Source of the DNA: Bacteroidales bacterium UBA3388
GTDB taxonomy: Bacteria > Bacteroidota > Bacteroidia > Bacteroidales > P3
Reading direction: 5' to 3'
Assembly (NCBI GenBank): GCA_002358855.1
Contig: DEPQ01000019.1
Span: 1,093 to 13,984 of the forward strand
Length of the DNA stretch: 12,892 nt
Below are positions 12,674-12,892 of this stretch, piece by piece. The position numbers and the translations under genes are program-made. How positions within the stretch are numbered: position 1 is the first letter of the stretch; each line of letters begins with the position of its first letter. The notes under the pieces were generated by a model, which was not told the origin of the DNA, made no database searches, and saw only the letters and a program-made list of their open reading frames with translations.

Positions 12674-12758
12674 GAAAATAGAGAATTTTTTTTTAAATAA
12701 ATTATGCAAATACAAAAATAAAGTTTATTATTGCAAACGCAAACAAAACAATTATACT

Positions 12759-12892
12759 ATGAAAAATGAAATTATTTTAAAAGAAGGATTCGGAGAATTA
12801 CGTTTCGGAATGCAAATAAATCAAGTAATTAACCTAATCGGCAATCCATCAGAAGTAGAAGAAATTGGCGAAGACTTAGAAATGCCTGCAAC
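12759..12892 (+). CDS. Unidentified protein, N-terminal part only
   Basis: An ATG at 12759 opens a frame that runs off the right edge after 44 full codons. The start of the protein reads MKNEIILKEGFGELRFGMQI and continues with NQVINLIGNPSEVEEI. The pattern GFGELRFGM-x5-V-x3-IGNPSE resembles short cytoplasmic Bacteroidota proteins that share the 'GM-x-V-x-LGxP' signature seen in BamE/SmpA-like folds. There is no signal peptide or lipobox, so it is not a typical BamE lipoprotein. Divergent from the hydrogenase operon, and too short to classify. No clear promoter was found; TATTATTG at 12726-12733 is one mismatch from a -7 element. Confidence 0.7.
   Translation, partial: MKNEIILKEGFGELRFGMQINQVINLIGNPSEVEEIGEDLEMPA

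Noticed and set aside
12704..12733. Promoter for the right-edge gene (ATG-N19-TATTATTG)
   Set aside because: Both elements carry a mismatch to the consensus in an extremely AT-rich region, so it cannot be told from chance.

Overview
This is an AT-rich chromosomal window from an anaerobic member of the Bacteroidota, most likely a Bacteroidales-type organism. Three things in the sequence point there. A secreted subtilisin-like protease ends in a type IX secretion (T9SS) type A sorting domain. Several promoters match the Bacteroidetes form TTG/TTTG-N19-21-TAnnTTTG. Almost every gene lacks a Shine-Dalgarno sequence. An [FeFe] hydrogenase of the trimeric electron-bifurcating type indicates a fermentative, H2-metabolising lifestyle.

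Layout, left to right. (1) Positions 1-1673, + strand: three tightly packed genes I do not recognise, the first cut by the window edge. All are helical/coiled-coil-like and look like one transcription unit. (2) A bidirectional terminator (about 1691-1740) separates them from a minus-strand block (1768-5304) read right to left: gcvH (glycine cleavage H protein), a VanZ-like membrane protein, rpsO (ribosomal protein S15) and pnp (polynucleotide phosphorylase). Hairpins lie between gcvH and vanZ and between rpsO and pnp, and promoters precede gcvH and rpsO. (3) A large minus-strand S8 protease (5401-7551) is divergent from a small plus-strand gene (7725-7973) for a secreted, C-terminally membrane-anchored peptide. 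The intergenic region holds T-tracts phased near the helical repeat. (4) Two back-to-back terminators (7999-8090) close that small gene and the converging hydrogenase operon. (5) Positions 8107-12587, minus strand: a four-gene hydrogenase operon, transcribed HndB-like ferredoxin -> HydB (NuoF-like) -> HydA ([FeFe] catalytic subunit) -> HydC (NuoE-like). (6) A divergent plus-strand gene begins at 12759 and runs off the right edge.

How the genes work together. HydABC plus the HndB-like protein should couple NADH and reduced ferredoxin oxidation to H2 production, or the reverse, in the cytoplasm. S15 and PNPase form the classic ribosome/RNA-decay pair. GcvH shuttles the aminomethyl group in glycine cleavage and is followed by a VanZ-like gene. 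The protease is predicted to be exported by Sec and then T9SS, neither of which is encoded here.

Four apparent long reading frames (pnp, VanZ-like, S8 protease, hydA) extend upstream of their likely real starts into terminators, promoters or 5' leaders. I have shortened them. The parts most worth a second look are the unrecognised left-hand cassette and the small protein with a sorting-signal-like C-terminus. No RNA gene, insertion sequence or CRISPR array was found, and no gene-free stretch exceeds 300 bases.
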